A stretch of 33,130 bases of DNA from Cylindrobasidium torrendii FP15055 ss-10 (Eukaryota > Basidiomycota > Agaricomycetes > Agaricales > Physalacriaceae). The DNA is taken from contig KN880690.1 in NCBI GenBank assembly GCA_000934385.1, positions 1-33,130 of the forward strand. The letters are read 5' to 3'. Below, in pieces: positions 1 to 10,258 of this stretch (positions within the stretch are counted from its first letter, which is position 1; every line of letters starts with the position of its first letter). A model generated the notes under the pieces. The model was given only the letters and a program-made list of their open reading frames with translations. It ran no database searches and had not been told where the DNA came from. Position numbers and translations under genes: made by a program.

Positions 1-1195
1 GGCCCAGTTCATCGACTAACAGGAGCCTACACTTCACCTCAATCAATCCTCGTGTAGGATAGTGGTCTGAGACTCTGACCTCTGATCGGATTGTGCACGG
101 CCAAGATAACGTAATGTGGGTCATTGCCTGCTGCGTTCGACGGTTCGATTCAGAGGTCCTCTTGCCACGCGGTGAGGGATAGCTTCATGGGGGGCAGTTC
201 TTTGCGAGTGACTTGGGTAAAGTTGCTCCCTAAGAATGTAGTACCTGGCGACCCGGACTGTTACACATAAACTTGAAGGTTTGAAGTTCGCGGTCAAAGG
301 GCCAAGATCCTGGCTTCAGGTTTTGTTACTTCAATGAAGCGGTTTCGTGACATTCGGGTATCTGCCGTCGACTTTGGTTCATCAATTAGAACGCGCTTTT
401 GTCTCTGGCTCGAGCCTATCGTTCTTTATTATCGCCTTTAAATCCAATTCGCTGCCTCAGCATGCAACTAGTAAATGAGTGGCTTCAAGAAGACTGCTGG
501 CACAATTATAGCGGGAAACATTGGTATTATGCAGTGTCAACAAATGGACCCGTCAGGCCAGGATCTTGGCCCTTGTTCAAAGCTTGCCTAAGGCTATGAG
601 TCTGTATAAGTGGTGGTTAACCCATGTACCGCAAATGCCAAAGGGGCGGACAGAGACTAAGCCGGAATAGGAGGGCAATGGCTACATCCATGTAGGGCTC
701 TCGGGAAGGGTAATTTGTGAACACTTACAGTCTGCTCCATAGAGTTATCGCCGTTGAGTAATTGTAACCTTGATTTTTGAAAAACGGCTGGGACCAATGG
801 ATGGGCCAGCGGGATTATGGCTCAAAATGAACTACGCGAGGACGACCGCCGCGCCACATAGCTAACTTAACCATGACATGCTCTCAAGACTCGCGGATCA
901 ATCACGCCTACCGGATTCGTTTTGTAAAAAAATTATATTTTCCATTTGATTTTGAGAACCACGGTAGCGATACTACCTGTTCCCAGCGGGCCCTCGAGTT
1001 GGGACACACGGTGTGCATATGAGGATATTCACAAGAATCACCCAACAAGAAGTCAACTATTTCTCATTCGTGGAACTGGGCTATGTTTTGTGTCATTGCT
1101 GCATGGACTCTGCTGAGTGGCACTATGTGACTATATGGAGAAGGCGCGCCATCAAAACACGATCGAGTAAATTCGCGTCTCTGATCCGCACGACC
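1..1195. other. Intergenic region without a supported gene
   Basis: No open frame here shows a recognisable domain, signal peptide or splice pattern. The only long frame runs into the downstream RRM gene and is better explained as its 5' leader. An A/T-rich stretch near 926-956 could belong to the promoter of that gene. An 18-bp inverted repeat pair is listed separately. Confidence 0.6.
297..314. repeat. 18-bp inverted repeat arm (partner 557-574)
   Basis: Positions 297-314 are the exact reverse complement of positions 557-574, with 242 bp between the arms. No homology continues beyond the arms, so this may be a decayed repeat or chance. No function is implied. Confidence 0.4.
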
Positions 1196-1942
1196 ATGTT
1201 CTCCGCCTGCCCACGCGCTGCGACTCGTTTCTCCACTCTTGGACTGACCGCTCGTCGGTTCCTCAGCGCAACCGCGGATTCCGTACAAATACCAGCATCT
1301 GCGAATGAAGCAGCGCCGACACCAACACCAGCTTCAAATACTCCCGGAACACTTCCAGCTACGAAGCGCGTCCTAATCAAGGGCATTCCTACGTCTTTCC
1401 CTCAGTCAACTCTCCGACGCGTGCTGGAGAAATACGGAACGGTTCTTTCTTATAACCTCATCCCGACGAAGCTTGGGCTGAATGCGTTCGTGGACATGAG
1501 CTCGCGGGAAGAGGCAGCAGCACTCATCAAGGCAGAGCGCCTATATTCCAAAGGCGACGGCCTACAGGCTACGCACTACCTCAAAGCCCTACCTTACACG
1601 AACCCTGCTACGCCTTCCACTCGCGACGAGACGGTCCCGCCAAGTACGACGGTGTTCTTGCAGAATTTGCCTAGTATCATTCCAGACGACGAGGATGGCC
1701 AAAAGCTCTACAAAGCCTTGTTTGATTTGTGTAACCAGTGGGGAGAGGTGCGCCGGATCCGTTGGAAATATGATACAACACTGCAGCAACGCGAGCCGCG
1801 CGCCTGGGTTGACTTTGCGTCGAAACAGAGTGCCGCCCAAATGGTGCGTGCGGCATGGTCAGACACAGAGACACCAGAGTTTTATGGGCGGAGAATGACG
1901 GTCAATTTCTCACGGGGCAAGAACCAAGCACGGCCGACATGA
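1196..1942 (+). CDS. Two-RRM RNA-binding protein, probably mitochondrial
   Basis: This is a single-exon gene of 248 aa. The frame is open from 1013, but the ATG at 1196 was chosen because it opens with MFSACPRAATRF, followed by an Arg/Ser-rich, acid-poor stretch (ARRFLSA) typical of a mitochondrial presequence. After a Pro/Thr-rich spacer, RRM1 lies at about residues 60-135: RNP2-like VLIKGIP and a degenerate RNP1-like NAFVDMSS. RRM2 lies at about 150-240: RNP2-like TVFLQNLP and RNP1-like RAWVDFAS. The aromatic residues of RNP1 are weak in both, so RNA contacts may be atypical. By inference it binds organellar RNA; no orthologue was recognised by name. It converges on RPE1, with 33 bp between the stop codons. 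Confidence 0.75.
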   Translation: MFSACPRAATRFSTLGLTARRFLSATADSVQIPASANEAAPTPTPASNTPGTLPATKRVLIKGIPTSFPQSTLRRVLEKYGTVLSYNLIPTKLGLNAFVDMSSREEAAALIKAERLYSKGDGLQATHYLKALPYTNPATPSTRDETVPPSTTVFLQNLPSIIPDDEDGQKLYKALFDLCNQWGEVRRIRWKYDTTLQQREPRAWVDFASKQSAAQMVRAAWSDTETPEFYGRRMTVNFSRGKNQARPT

Positions 1943-1975
1943 TACATTTTTATTGCTATTACACTCTACACAATC

Positions 1976-2976
1976 CTATGCTCTGCTCGCGGCAATTTTG
2001 GCCTGAGCAGAGTTCACGGTAGCCTTGAGCACGGTGATGACGTTCTCTGGGTCGGAGGCACCGAAGATGGCGGTTCCAGCAACGATGACATTACTACCAG
2101 CATGCGCACACTTGTCGATTGTGGATGGACCGACGCCACCATCGACCTCGATGTCCTTCTCCGGGAAGCGTGCGCGAAGCTCGGCGACCTTGGGCACACA
2201 TTTTTCCAGGAACTTTTGTCCCCCGCGACCTGGTTTAGAAGTGAAGCAGTGTCGCGAGCGAACGAGAGGAAATTGAGCGCACCAGGGTACACGGTCATGA
2301 CGAGGAGCATGTCTGCTGCGTTTGCAATCTCGTCTGTGATTACAGTCGAGGGTGTATCAGGTGAGATTGCGATACCAGCCTTCATGCTGCGGTTGTGAAT
2401 GGCATTGATGAGGCTGAGCGGGTCCGCTGTGAACGAGCGATGAGTGTGGTGGAGGCGAGCGAGCGACGGCGCGTACAGGTTGCCTCGTAATGGAAACAGT
2501 AGAGCGCGCCGCCGGCATCTGCGATGTCGTCCACCCACTGCGCGGTGGTGTGAGTGAGTAAGCGGTAGGTAACAATGGGGAAAGAGAGTTGCCTTTTCGG
2601 GTTCTGCGACCATCATGTGGCAGTCCATGAAGATGTCGGGGATGCCCTTCTTCACACAGGACAGGATGGGCGCGCCTGCGGAGGACGATGGTGAGACAGA
2701 TCGCAGCTCGACGCTGCGCAGGCCGTACCCATTGTAATATTCGGAACGAAATGGCTATGCATGTCCGGATGAGAATATTGATAACCCTGGCTGTGTTTTG
2801 CCTACCCATCCATTACATCTGCTGCGTTTGAGAAAGAAGAAGAGAATGATTTATTTGGGAGGTTTCCTACCCATATGCAGCCATTCAGCGCCGCCTTTGA
2901 TCATGCGAGTGCATTCTGCGGTGAGCTGGCCAAAGTCGGATGCGAGCACTGACGGCGAGATGATAGCGCGAGGCAT
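1976..2976 (-). CDS. RPE1: Ribulose-phosphate 3-epimerase
   Basis: It interconverts ribulose 5-phosphate and xylulose 5-phosphate in the cytosolic pentose phosphate pathway. The seven exons are 2976-2871, 2818-2806, 2754-2729, 2675-2593, 2537-2477, 2426-2283 and 2229-1976, giving 228 aa, the usual length of the family. Family motifs appear only after splicing: SPSVLASDFG at the N-terminus, LHMDVMDGHFVPNITMG (metal and catalytic Asp/His), MDCHMMV, FHYEAT, VYPGRGGQKF and IEVDGGVG (second catalytic Asp) near the C-terminus. Exon 2 is only 13 nt and carries part of the catalytic MDVMDG motif. Intron 4 (2592-2538) starts with GC instead of GT. The others are GT-AG of about 50-55 nt. Each splice was fixed by family conservation and frame closure. 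Confidence 0.95.
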
Positions 2977-3190
2977 GGTTGGCTATTGCTTCCGATCAGC
3001 GGCGGCAAAAGTGGGCCCCAAGGCACAGCCATCCGCATGACTGCCGAGATTGAAATGACCCACGCAGGCGTCATTTGGCAGCCTGGAACGACATATATAA
3101 AGTCCTCCGGGTTTCGGCCATTTGTCCTCGTCCTTTTTTCGTTTCCCCCCCCAAACAGACCTTCATATTTGTTTCTTATTTTCTTTTACG
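2977..3190. promoter_or_regulatory. Short divergent promoter between RPE1 and a secreted-protein gene
   Basis: Only 214 bp separate the two divergent start codons. On the plus strand a clear TATATAA lies at 3094-3100, about 90 bp before the ATG at 3191, followed by a long pyrimidine-rich leader (about 3120-3188) typical of strongly expressed fungal genes. No comparable TATA element was seen facing RPE1, which fits a housekeeping promoter. Confidence 0.6.
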
Positions 3191-4070
3191 ATGCTCTCCA
3201 AGACAATTCTCGTCCTCGGTCTCGCTGCCTCCTCTGCATTCGCCGCCCCAGCCGTGGAGGAACGCCAAAGTAGGTCACAAATGTCTCCCCCACAGTCTCA
3301 ACTTACATTGGTCTAGTTGACTCGTTCATCACCTCTGTTATCGATGGTGGTACGTCAAATAGCTTGCGTATTCTTCTGTAACTCACCAGCCACCAGTCAC
3401 CTCTGTCTTCAGCGAGGTAACACATGGCGCGGGCGAGCTTTGGACAGATGTCCAATCTATCGGCGGCTCGGTCTACACTGTTGTCACCAAGGAAGGCGGA
3501 GAGGTATGCAGCAGCGCTTCAAACAACCGCGACTTCCGGGCTAACACCTGGTTAACAGGCATTCACTCTCGCGACTTCGGGTGCAGGCCAAGGTGATTTC
3601 CTCTTCCAGCGGAATTTTGCAGAGTCTATACTAACCTGGGCACCTAGTTACATCCTGGGGCGGAAGCGTGTACACCGTTGCAACACACAAAGCCGGCGAA
3701 GTCTTTACTGAAGTCACTTGTAAGCATAATTTGCCGCCTTGTCTCATCCTCGAGCCAACTCTTCTCTAGCTGCCGCTGGCTCTGTCTATACTGTCGTCAC
3801 CGAGCAAGGTGGCAGCGCAGTCACTCTCGCAACATCCGGCGCAGGACAGTGAGTATTCCCAATGCTCAATCTGGCCAGGTCTAACACGTTCATAGTGTAA
3901 CAAGCTTTGGTGGTAGTGTATACACCGTTGCAACTGCGGCTGCTGCGTCTGCCGCGACTGGTGATAACGGAGATGGCGCTCTCTCAACCAGCGCAAACCC
4001 CGTCCTCATCGTCACCGCCTTTGGCACAATAATCGGCGGCGCCCTTCTCGGAGCACTCATCACGATCTAG
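3191..4070 (+). CDS. Small secreted, internally repetitive protein with GPI-type C-terminus
   Basis: The seven exons are 3191-3269, 3317-3349, 3397-3503, 3559-3592, 3648-3719, 3770-3848 and 3896-4070, encoding 192 aa. An N-terminal signal peptide (MLSKTILVLGLAASSAFA) ends near AAP. The body contains a tandem duplication of about 48 residues: GGSVYTVVT, then TLATSGAG, then VTSWGGSVYTVAT, and again GSVYTVVT, TLATSGAG, VTSFGGSVYTVAT. The C-terminus has a small-residue spacer, then a hydrophobic tail (IIGGALLGALITI) with nothing after it. This fits a GPI signal, or a single membrane anchor. Function is unknown; a cell-wall or surface role is inferred. A TATA box lies about 90 bp upstream. Confidence 0.8.
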
Positions 4071-4295
4071 TTTAACCTTTCATCATCTTACGTGACCTAT
4101 TTATTCTTTGTTCTGCTACTTCCACTTTGGGGAATAGCACTTTATACCGCGACTGCAGCGCCATGTTGTAGTCAAATTCTAAATTCGAATTCACCACCCA
4201 TATTTATCAGGTCGTCGTCAACCCAGGCGCGCTTTGTTCCCAAGGCAATCGCGGTCGCGATCTGCGTGCTAAATTCGAAAAGCACCACACTGCCC

Positions 4296-4302
4296 TATAT
4301 AA
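4296..4302 (+). promoter_or_regulatory. TATA box of the second secreted-protein gene
   Basis: TATATAA lies 86 bp before the ATG at 4388 and is followed by a pyrimidine-rich leader. Spacing and sequence match the TATA box of the preceding secreted-protein gene, which suggests both are regulated rather than constitutive genes. Confidence 0.6.
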
Positions 4303-4387
4303 GGCCTGCATGCGCAGCTCGTTGCCTTCCCATCATCGTTTTATTCTCCTCCCTGTCCACTCTCTCACCAACGCTCTTTCACGTATC

Positions 4388-4962
4388 ATGAAGTCATTCA
4401 CTGCCGCCGTCCTTTTCTTCGCGCTGGCCGCGCAGCAAAGCGCGGTCTCCGCACAAGGTTTGTATAACCTAATTGCCTTCCTGCGTCTACCCAGCTCACA
4501 AATGCATCGTAGCAATGGGAGGCGATACCGTCACCTTCGGACATGCTAGCGCTACTTCTTCGGCAGTAGCCTCAGCCTCTTCCTCGGCAGCAGCAGGCGG
4601 CGGCATGAGCATCGACACCTCTGCCGCCGTTGCCCAGGCCTCCAGTTACGCTGGTAACTCCCGTGAACTCGTCCCATAGATACTCGACAGCAACTAATGC
4701 TGACTATGATTTAGTGTCCTCCAGTGCAGCGACCACTGGAAAGTCTAGTGCGTGTATTTTGAGATTCAACCGCGAGTGAGTGGGAAGCTGATATGCTTTG
4801 ATAGGTGCAACGGGCGTATCAGGCGCTGCATCTGACAGCGGCACCGTGAGCAGCCCGAACGGCGCGTCCCGCGCTCCCGCGCCTATGTCGCTTCTCATGG
4901 GTGCGACAACTGTTGTCGCGGGCATGCTGGTCGGCATTGCTGGAGTTGTTGCAGTTTTGTAA
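4388..4962 (+). CDS. Small secreted Ala/Ser-rich protein with GPI-type C-terminus
   Basis: The four exons are 4388-4457, 4513-4653, 4715-4747 and 4805-4962, encoding 133 aa. A signal peptide (MKSFTAAVLFFALAAQQSAV) is followed by a low-complexity Ser/Ala/Gly region and a hydrophobic C-terminal segment (MSLLMGATTVVAGMLVGIAG) that ends the protein. This is the arrangement of a GPI-anchored cell-wall protein. The last donor was placed at 4748 (GTGCGT), which keeps the frame through SSATGVSG. No homologue was recognised. It lies just downstream of another secreted protein on the same strand, but the two show no obvious sequence similarity beyond layout. Confidence 0.75.
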
Positions 4963-5304
4963 TGTGTGGATTTGATTATACCCAATATACCCACCAATGC
5001 ATGTTGTCTGTCACTCATTGTTTTGAGCGATTGAGCGTGTGAGGGACAGATGAAGATTCGAGAGCTGATCATGAAGCACTGATACTTCGGAGACTCAGTG
5101 AATTTTGCTCTTGGACTTTTTGACTTGGAACTTTATGTTGTTCGGGCGGGCAGACAGTCCTTGTCCTCTACATGTTGCAGGTTTCCGTTGCGGCATGGAG
5201 GGATCATGTGCGGACAGTAGAACAATTGTATTCCCAGGTAATGACGGACAAAGAGTCTAATCTGCCTCATCCATGTTGCGCTGGATCTGTTGACCGATGG
5301 CATG
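4963..5304. other. Convergent intergenic region
   Basis: This is 342 bp between the stop codons of the secreted protein (+) and COX13 (-). Frames present are antisense shadows or short. It presumably holds the two 3' untranslated regions. Confidence 0.6.
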
Positions 5305-5888
5305 TCAATGGCAAACATTTTTGGGGAACAGGAGACGCACCTCCGGGTTGTAGAACAAGGAGTTGTTGCCCCAGGGGTAGGGAACAATGCGGCGGTTGAG
5401 GTAGTCGTAGGCGGGCGGCTGCGGGTACACGCCGTCGTTCTCGTGCTTGCGGTGCTCTATGTGCTCATGGTGGGCCTGCTCGAGGTTGTACACCCATGCG
5501 GCGCAGACAGCAACTGTCAGGCATTAAGTATGAGGTCATGGATGGGATGGGGGACTAGGACATACTACCGGGAATGCAGACGAAGTAGCTAATCGGAGCA
5601 TTAGCATTCGTCAACGAGTGGTTCAAAGCATTCCTACCTGATCTTGCGCCAAAGCTCGGCGGTGTCTGCATTTAGATATCGTCAATAAAGAGGATTGGGA
5701 AATTTAATTGAAGACGCACGGCGACCGTGAGCCTCAACAGCTGCAATATCCTTCAGGAAAGCACTCTTCTCAACGGCACCCTCTGCGAGCTCGGAGCGAA
5801 TGATAGGAGAGTGGGCGACAGCGCTGGCGTAGCCGCGAGCGCGGACGGCAGGGCGGACCGCCGAGGCAATGGTGCGGGAGAGGGACAT
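5305..5888 (-). CDS. COX13: Cytochrome c oxidase subunit VIa
   Basis: This is a small nuclear-encoded subunit of respiratory complex IV in the inner mitochondrial membrane. The four exons are 5888-5720, 5665-5638, 5588-5569 and 5513-5305, giving 141 aa; exons 2 and 3 are only 28 and 20 nt. An Arg/Ser/Ala-rich presequence (MSLSRTIASAVRPAVRARGY) precedes a helical stretch, then LWRKISYFVCIPVAVCAAWV (single membrane span), HHEHIEHRKHE and the family signature YLNRRIVPYPWGNNSLFYNP. That Trp-Gly...Leu-Phe...Asn-Pro motif is characteristic of the COX6A/Cox13 family. The tail after it (EVRLLFPKNVCH) is slightly longer than the typical ending. It is divergent from RPN2. Confidence 0.93.
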
Positions 5889-6232
5889 CGTATAAAGTAT
5901 AGCAGTGAGCGGGATGGAACGGAAATCTGGGTCCGAATTTATTGTTGTTTGGCACCGCCATCAAAGTCTGGACTGTTGTTGACCGCCATCCTCGGCGCAT
6001 CTGGAGCCAAGCGTGCACTGATGCTGCTGAAATTCAACTTTCATAGTTTTACGTGGTGCAATGGGCCCAGCGTTCGCACTGTGCGCCAGGATGTGCCGTC
6101 TGGCCTCCCGATCAGGCAGTCCCCGAATCCCGACGCCCGACGCTTATGGCATCAATGATATCGGAAAATGCCGATCGAGAGCACGCGTAATCGCAGGACG
6201 CGTCACCTGCGATATACTTTAGTTTGTCCTCC
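5889..6232. promoter_or_regulatory. Divergent promoter region of COX13 and RPN2
   Basis: This is 344 bp between two divergent start codons. No clear TATA box faces either gene, as is usual for housekeeping genes. An exact PACE element (GGTGGCAAA) of the type that drives yeast proteasome genes was looked for and not found. Confidence 0.5.
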
Positions 6233-9200
6233 ATGGTCGTCCGTTCCCAATCCTCTGCCGCCGGTGTGCTGGCCCTACTTTCAGAGCCAGATGCAATCTT
6301 CAAGCAACACGCCTTGAAGGCACTCAACCCACTGGTTCCACGGTTTTGGGCAGAGATCTCTGAGCACATTGCGCTTATGTGCGTACCAACTCTAGTTTCG
6401 CGTTATACACTACTCATATTCGTGTGCAGTGAATCTTTATACGAAAGCGATGATCTGCCAAAGGATGCACGCGACGCGGCGGCTCTACTTGCTAGCAAAG
6501 TGTACTACTACCTCGGAGAGTATGACGAATCCCTTTCGTTTGCACTTGGTGCTGGAAGCGCATTCGAAGCTGAAGCTCGCGCATCCGGATCAGAGGAGTA
6601 TGTGGAAACTGTTGTCTGTACGTACTCACATCTTCCTTGCGTTCTTGCCTCATCGTTCACAGCCAAGGCCATCGACCGCTACATTGCACTTCGCGTCACC
6701 GAGCCAGCTGGTGGCAAGCAAGAATCTGTCGACCCACGTCTTCAAACTATCGTTGAGGGTATATTCCAAAGATGCATAGAGGATGGCGAATTCAAACAAG
6801 TGCGTGACACCTCTGCAACTGTGAATTAGAACTAATCAAGTATAGGCCATTGGTATTGCCCTCGAGTCGCGTCGGTTGGACATTATCTCTGGCATCTACA
6901 GCCACACAAACGATATCACGATGCTCACATATGCGATGGAAGCAGTGGTTGACACTGGCTTCTCCCTCATTTACCGCGACCAGGTCCTCCGCTTCGTCTT
7001 CCCGCTTCTACCCAAGATCAACACGAAGGATGGCGCGGCGCACCTTCACACTATCACACGCATTCTCATTACTCTTTCGGACTCGTCTCTCACTACACCA
7101 CTCCTCACTTCTCTTGTACCGCAAAACATCCTCTTGGCATATCAATTGGCTTTCGACTTGGTTGAGGGTGGTGCTCGCGACTACTTGGACACAATACGTA
7201 GTGAACTCCCTGAAGGCGATTCAGTACGCTGGCTCATGGATTGTGAGGCTCATTGCTAAATTTGCACAGAATTCGAAGCCAGTTTACGACAAGATACGCA
7301 GCATCCTCACAGGGCAAGAGTCGGTCAAGCTCTATCTTGAATTCCTGAAGCGCAACAACCAGACCGATCTTCTCATTCTCAAGAACACCAAAGTTTGTCC
7401 TTTTTGGTTGTGGGTCATTCCATTACTGACCCGGTCTGCAGGATGTGCTCGAGTCGCGTTCCTCGATATACCACACGGCACTCACTCTACAGAATGCCTT
7501 CATGCATTCCGGCACCACCTCCGACCAATTCCTGCGGGATAACTTGGAGTGGCTTGGTCTTGCATCAAACTGGTCGAAATTCTCCGCAACAGCTGGCCTC
7601 GGTGTCATTCACAAGGGTTTCTTCGAGCAGGGCATGAACATTCTTGGGCCTTACCTCCCCTCCGGCCAGGGTGAAAGCTCGATGCAGGGTGCGGCCTATT
7701 CTGAAGGAGGCGCTCTGTATGCTCTCGGTCTCATGAGCGCCGGATGTGGAAGCTCTGTTAGTGACTACCTCCGCGACACCCTCAAGAGCGCACAGGGCGA
7801 AGTCGTTCAGCACGGTGCGGCCCTCGGTCTTGGAATTGCGGCTATGGGTTCGAAAAACTTGGACTACTTCGAGGAGCTCAAGACAGTGCTCTTTACAGAC
7901 TCCGCCATTGCTGGCGAGGGAGCAGGTTATGCGATGGGTCTTGTCATGTTAGGTACGGCGGCGGCGGATCCCGTGCACGAGATGTTGGCATACGCGCGCG
8001 AGACAAACCATGAGAAGATCATTCGTGGTCTGGCAATTGGTGTTGCCTTTGTGTACTATGGAAGACAAGAACAGGCAGATAGCACTGTGAAATTATTGTT
8101 GTCCGAGAAGGTCAGTTGGGCCCACAGCTCAATACATTCTCGTGCTCATCTCTTGCCAGGACTCTATCCTCCGTTACGGTGGTGTCTATACTCTCGCCCT
8201 TGCGTACGCTGGCACTGCCAACAACGACGCTGTCCGCCAACTCTTGCACATCGCTGTCTCTGATGTATCCGACGATGTGCGCCGTGCTGCAGTGACTGCG
8301 CTTGCTTTCCTGCTCTTCAAGAATCCCGGACAGGTGCCACGCATAGTCCAGCTTCTTAGCGAGAGCTACAACCCACACGTCCGCTGTGGTGCAACTCTGG
8401 CTCTCGGCATTGCCTGTGCTGGTACTGGTCTTCAGGTGCGTCCTCTTGACCCCCTGGATTTCATTGATTTTGACCTTGCACAAAGGATGCTGTCGAAATC
8501 CTTGAGCCCATGACCAAGGATAGCGTAGACTTTGTCCGCCAAGGTGCATTTGTCGCCCTCGGTATGATCCTCGTCGAACAATCCGAGGCGGCGGCGCCGT
8601 CGTTGGCATCGACTCGCGCGCTTTACTCCAAGGTTGTCAGCGACAAGCATGAGGACCCTGTCGCGCGGTTCGGTGCTGCTATGGGCCAGGGTTTGATTGA
8701 TGCGGGTGGTAGGAATGTCACTATCAGCCTGCTCAGCCGCGCAGGCAGCAAGAACACGAATGCCATTGTGGGTATGGTGTTGTTCTGTCAGTTCTGGTAT
8801 TGGTATCCTTTGGCACATTGTGCGTGCCTGGCCTTTGAGCCTACTGGTATCATCGGTTTGGACGCGAACCTCAAGGTCAGTGCGAGTCATGCTTGCAAAA
8901 TATATTTTCTCATGTCGGTCTAGGTTCCCAAATTTGATGTCACGTCGAATGCGAAGCCGAGCTTGTTCGCGTACCCTGCGACGACGAAGGTGCAGAAGAA
9001 GGAGACAGTAGCAAAAGTTGCGACTGCCGTCCTTTCGACTACTGCAAAGGTCAAAGCCCGCGAGAAGCGCAAGGCGGAGTCCGAGGGCATGGATGTCGAT
9101 GATACCAAGAAAGACGAGCCCGCTGATGTCGAGATGAAGTCTGAGGAAAAGGCTGGCGACATTTCACCTATCACTGGCACTATTTCCAACCTCCCTGAGG

Positions 9201-9663
9201 AGACTTCAGCAAAGCCGAAGCGAAAGTCCGAGCCGTCGTTCGAGATGCTGGCCAATTTCTCCCGTGTCACACCCGCGCAGTTTGCGTACATCTCGTTCCC
9301 CAGCGATAGCAGGTACCAGCCTGTGCGTTCGGTATCGAGCAAGCCTGCGGCGAAGGCCGGCAAGAGCAAGATCTTGGCGCAATCGACGGGCAAGGCTACG
9401 GGTGGAGGTGGTATCTTGTTGTTGGCGGACTTGAGGCCTGAAGATGAGGCGGAGTTCATTGATTTGTCGCCGCCGCCAGCTGCTCCTGCTGCCGAGGCAC
9501 CGGCCCCATCGAATGCGAATGCGACGCCGACGGGTCCTCACATTGCACTTGATGACAGTGCACCGGAGGCTGACACTCCTGCTGCTTTTGAGGTACGTCT
9601 CTATGTGAGTTTATGTTGCAGGATGTTGATTGTTTTCTTCAGTATCCGTTTGGAAGTGATTAG
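6233..9663 (+). CDS. RPN2: 26S proteasome regulatory subunit RPN2 (PSMD1)
   Basis: This is the largest base subunit of the 19S particle; it scaffolds the particle and docks the ubiquitin receptor Rpn13. The ten exons are 6233-6378, 6430-6617, 6663-6799, 6846-7223, 7270-7392, 7442-8110, 8160-8435, 8486-8875, 8924-9592 and 9643-9663, totalling 998 aa (about 950 in yeast and human). An N-terminal helical region leads into proteasome/cyclosome repeats, seen as [88 protein letters not shown] and [13 protein letters not shown]. The conserved FWYWYPLAH block follows, then a charged Lys/Glu/Ala-rich insert. The last 21-nt exon restores a FEYPFGSD tail, matching the known PFEY-type Rpn13-binding end. 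The ATG sits in CCATGG. Confidence 0.96.
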
Positions 9664-10258
9664 ATTGAGAGGATATAAGGAAGACAAGCAAGTACATATA
9701 TGTCTGCAAATGCAATGTAATAAGCTATCTGTGGGAACCGTCCCGATGAATGACTTCAACAGAAGAATTCGAAGCAGGATGCAGGAACGATGAAAGAATC
9801 CAAGTGGTCATGCAATAGCAATGATTCTTTCGTGGGTCCAGCCCGACTGTTGGGTTCTGCGCCTCCTATGCCGCGTCAAAGTTATGGTCGACGAGGGTCC
9901 CCAAGAGGTTGGTATCTTGTGCATCGTCGGAGACATACCTACCCGTATCGTCGCTTTGCCTCGCTGTTTCCCGGTGGCCCGAGACTTTTGGCAGTCTTTT
10001 GCGCAACTTTGGTGTTGTCTATTGCCACCGTCAAGGTACGCCCAGCATTTTAGACCCAATGCAAGATTGGTATAGGCATTTTTCGGACCTGGTCACACCC
10101 CCATATGCCCCACACGGCTGGGGAAGTGGGGCAGCTAGGAGGGGAAAGGAGGGGAAATTTGCTATAGACTCGAGTGCCCTTGCTTGGCAGATGTGTGTAT
10201 AAAACTGACGAGCGCGGGATGGATGGTCCCGGACTCTCTTTCCTTCTCCTCCTTGACC
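9664..10258 (+). promoter_or_regulatory. Intergenic region with TATA box for the MFS gene
   Basis: No gene was found in these 595 bp. TATAAAA lies at 10198-10204, 61 bp before the MFS start codon at 10259, followed by a pyrimidine-rich leader. A purine-rich tract lies near 10135-10160. The left part should hold the RPN2 3' untranslated region. Confidence 0.5.

Noticed and set aside
1013..1195. In-frame N-terminal extension of the RRM protein
   Set aside because: The upstream residues have no domain character, and the ATG at 1196 starts a good mitochondrial presequence.
1064..1874. Antisense frames inside the RRM gene
   Set aside because: They are shadows of a well-supported coding region, with no recognisable domains.
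3122..3190. Upstream ATG at 3122 in frame with the secreted protein
   Set aside because: It lies in the pyrimidine-rich leader close to the TATA box and would mask the signal peptide that begins at 3191.
5889..6232. PACE proteasome element upstream of RPN2
   Set aside because: Only partial matches (TTTGGCACCGCC) were seen, not the exact element on either strand.
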